Assembly: GCA_903632075.3 (NCBI GenBank)
Contig: CAHIKZ030000957.1
Coordinates: 275,001 to 339,000 of the forward strand
DNA length: 64,000 nucleotides
Source of the DNA: Acanthosepion pharaonis
Taxonomy: Eukaryota; Mollusca; Cephalopoda; Sepiida; Sepiidae
Direction of reading: 5' to 3'
Shown here: positions 62,991 through 64,000 of the stretch, in pieces
Layout of the letters: the number at the start of each line of letters is the position of its first letter
Position numbering within the stretch: the first letter of the stretch is position 1
Made by a program: the position numbers and the translations under genes
The notes under the pieces: generated by a model
Databases searched by the model: none
What the model saw: only the letters and a program-made list of their open reading frames with translations
What the model was told of the DNA's origin: nothing

Positions 62991-63238
62991 TTCCTTATGA
63001 CCTTTACCTTATCCATGTCGGGTTTAATACCGTCTCCGTTTATGACGAAGCCTAAATACCTAGTTTCTTCCCTCAGAAACTGACACTTTGACAATTTCAA
63101 TTTTAATCCGTGTTTCCTCAACCTTCCCAACACCTGTCTTAAATGAAAAAAGTGTTGTTTCACTGTCTCCGAAAATATCAAGATATCGTCCAAATACGCC
63201 ATGGCAAAGCTCTCGTATCCTCCTAACACTATTGACAT
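62969..63238 (-). CDS. Gypsy RT, motif C part
   Basis: MAYLDDILIFSETVKQHFFH (catalytic YLDD) then LRKHGLKLKLSKCQFLREET and RYLGFVINGDGI. Separated from the front of RT by one base at ~63240 and from RNase H by one base at ~62985. Confidence 0.9.
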   Translation of the reverse strand: MSIVLGGYESFAMAYLDDILIFSETVKQHFFHLRQVLGRLRKHGLKLKLSKCQFLREETRYLGFVINGDGIKPDMDKVKVIRKCQSLRQ

Positions 63239-63642
63239 TAGCTGTTGGAAGTTGGGGCATTAGCTAAACCGAATGGCATCACTCTGAACTGAAACAGTCC
63301 CAGGTGACACGCGAATGCGGCCTTCTCCTTGTCAGCCTCATCCAGGGCTACTTGCCAATACCCGGACCTCAAGTCCAACGTAGAGAAGTACTTTGCCTTC
63401 CCTAATAATGCCAAAATGTCGTCTATCAATGGCAATGGCACCGCCAACGGCTTCGAAATAGAATTCAGCTTTCTAAAATCTACACAGAAACGGTGGCCGC
63501 CATCTTTCTTACCTACTATTACTATTGGGAAGCTCCAAGGAGAGATCGATCTTTCGATCATCCCAGCTTCCAACATTTCCTCTACTGCCTCTTCTACAAG
63601 GGGTCTTTTATGTATAGGTGTTCGGTAGGGTTTTAATTTCAC
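63238..63642 (-). CDS. Gypsy RT, N-terminal part
   Basis: YRTPIHKRPLVEEAVEEMLE, SPWSFPIVIVGKKDGGHRFC, VDFRKLNSISKPLAVPLPLI, FSTLDLRSGYWQVAL (motif A Asp), FRVMPFGLANAP (motif B). Ends at the shift before FQQLM. Confidence 0.92.
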   Translation of the reverse strand: MKLKPYRTPIHKRPLVEEAVEEMLEAGMIERSISPWSFPIVIVGKKDGGHRFCVDFRKLNSISKPLAVPLPLIDDILALLGKAKYFSTLDLRSGYWQVALDEADKEKAAFACHLGLFQFRVMPFGLANAPTSNS

Positions 63643-64000
63643 AGGGGTGGTCTCCGGTGTCGATTTTCATTTCGACTGTGTGGGTCTGACCTAGTTCCTT
63701 ATCTGACTGGGCTACCACATCTCGATTGTTCCTTAACAGACCCCCCACTCTGGTTCTAAATTGATCTGGTGCTAATATGTCCTCATCTAAGATTCCTTCT
63801 GTTTGCTCTACTAGCTTCCTTCGTTCTTCCTCGAATCTCACCCGATTCAGAGTTCGTAGGGGAAGTGCTCTCCTATCTTCTCCCCTCTCCTAACCTTGAT
63901 AGTCTTTTGGGCCTGGTTCACCATCATAATGGGCACCAACTCGGCTGCCTCCACTACCGTTTCGCACAGGGTTACCTCGTTATCTTCTAGGCCCTTTCCT
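63608..64000 (-). pseudogene. Gypsy protease-RT linker, runs off the window
   Basis: Minus-strand text VPIMMVNQAQKTIKVRRGEK then IGEHFPYEL, one shift, RVRFEEERRKLVEQTEGILD and HTVEMKIDTGDHPCEIK leads into RT. The protease active site and gag lie to the right of the window. Confidence 0.75.

Overview
The window looks like AT-rich, non-coding, transposon-dense metazoan DNA. I see no convincing host gene. The mix of tRNA-derived SINEs, Penelope-like elements (PLEs) with GIY-YIG endonucleases, RTE-like and CR1/jockey-like LINE debris, Tc1/mariner fragments and very many (TA)n/(CA)n/(CTAT)n microsatellites fits a mollusc, and my best guess is a cephalopod (octopus-like). That taxonomic call is inference from repeat style.

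Layout. 0-3.6 kb: two related 29-bp-based minisatellites, a solo LTR with a perfect 5-bp target duplication, a mariner N-terminus and a ~138-bp tandem repeat. 4-13.7 kb: LINE fragments, a shrunken MULE DNA transposon, an LTR and a deleted Tc1 element. 13.7-20.9 kb: a cluster of PLEs, including the best PLE reverse transcriptase (609 codons, minus strand), truncated direct and inverted copies, and a second, older PLE lineage. 21-28 kb: SINEs, an unclassified composite repeat with a CCAGCAATACA core, Tc1 debris and microsatellites. 28.5-33.2 kb: a decayed Gypsy retrotransposon whose RT gene was interrupted by a SINE. 33.2-46.3 kb: a 5S rRNA-like pseudogene, small DNA transposons, LINE and PLE remnants, a second solo LTR with target duplication, and a three-unit ~129-bp tandem repeat. 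46.6-53.5 kb: three more PLEs in mixed orientation, the last flanked by long inverted repeats. 55.9-64 kb: a LINE tail, then the 3' half of a young Gypsy/errantivirus-like element on the minus strand (RT, RNase H, integrase, env-like ORF, polypurine tract, complete 2.0-kb 3' LTR), running off the right edge.

The most interesting signal is a set of self-cleaving hammerhead ribozyme folds (CUGANGA core, stem II, GAAA, stem III, UH cleavage site, stem I). They lie in the terminal repeats of PLEs on the same strand as the PLE genes, in one PLE-free dispersed element with a second, core-deleted copy, and in a ~129-bp tandem array that resembles a retrozyme. Hammerheads in PLE terminal repeats and in animal retrozymes are established; these copies and their arrangements are read here directly from sequence. 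Several of them abut (TA)n tracts.

Most open reading frames here are broken by single-base shifts, often in homopolymers, so either the copies are decaying or the assembly carries indel errors.
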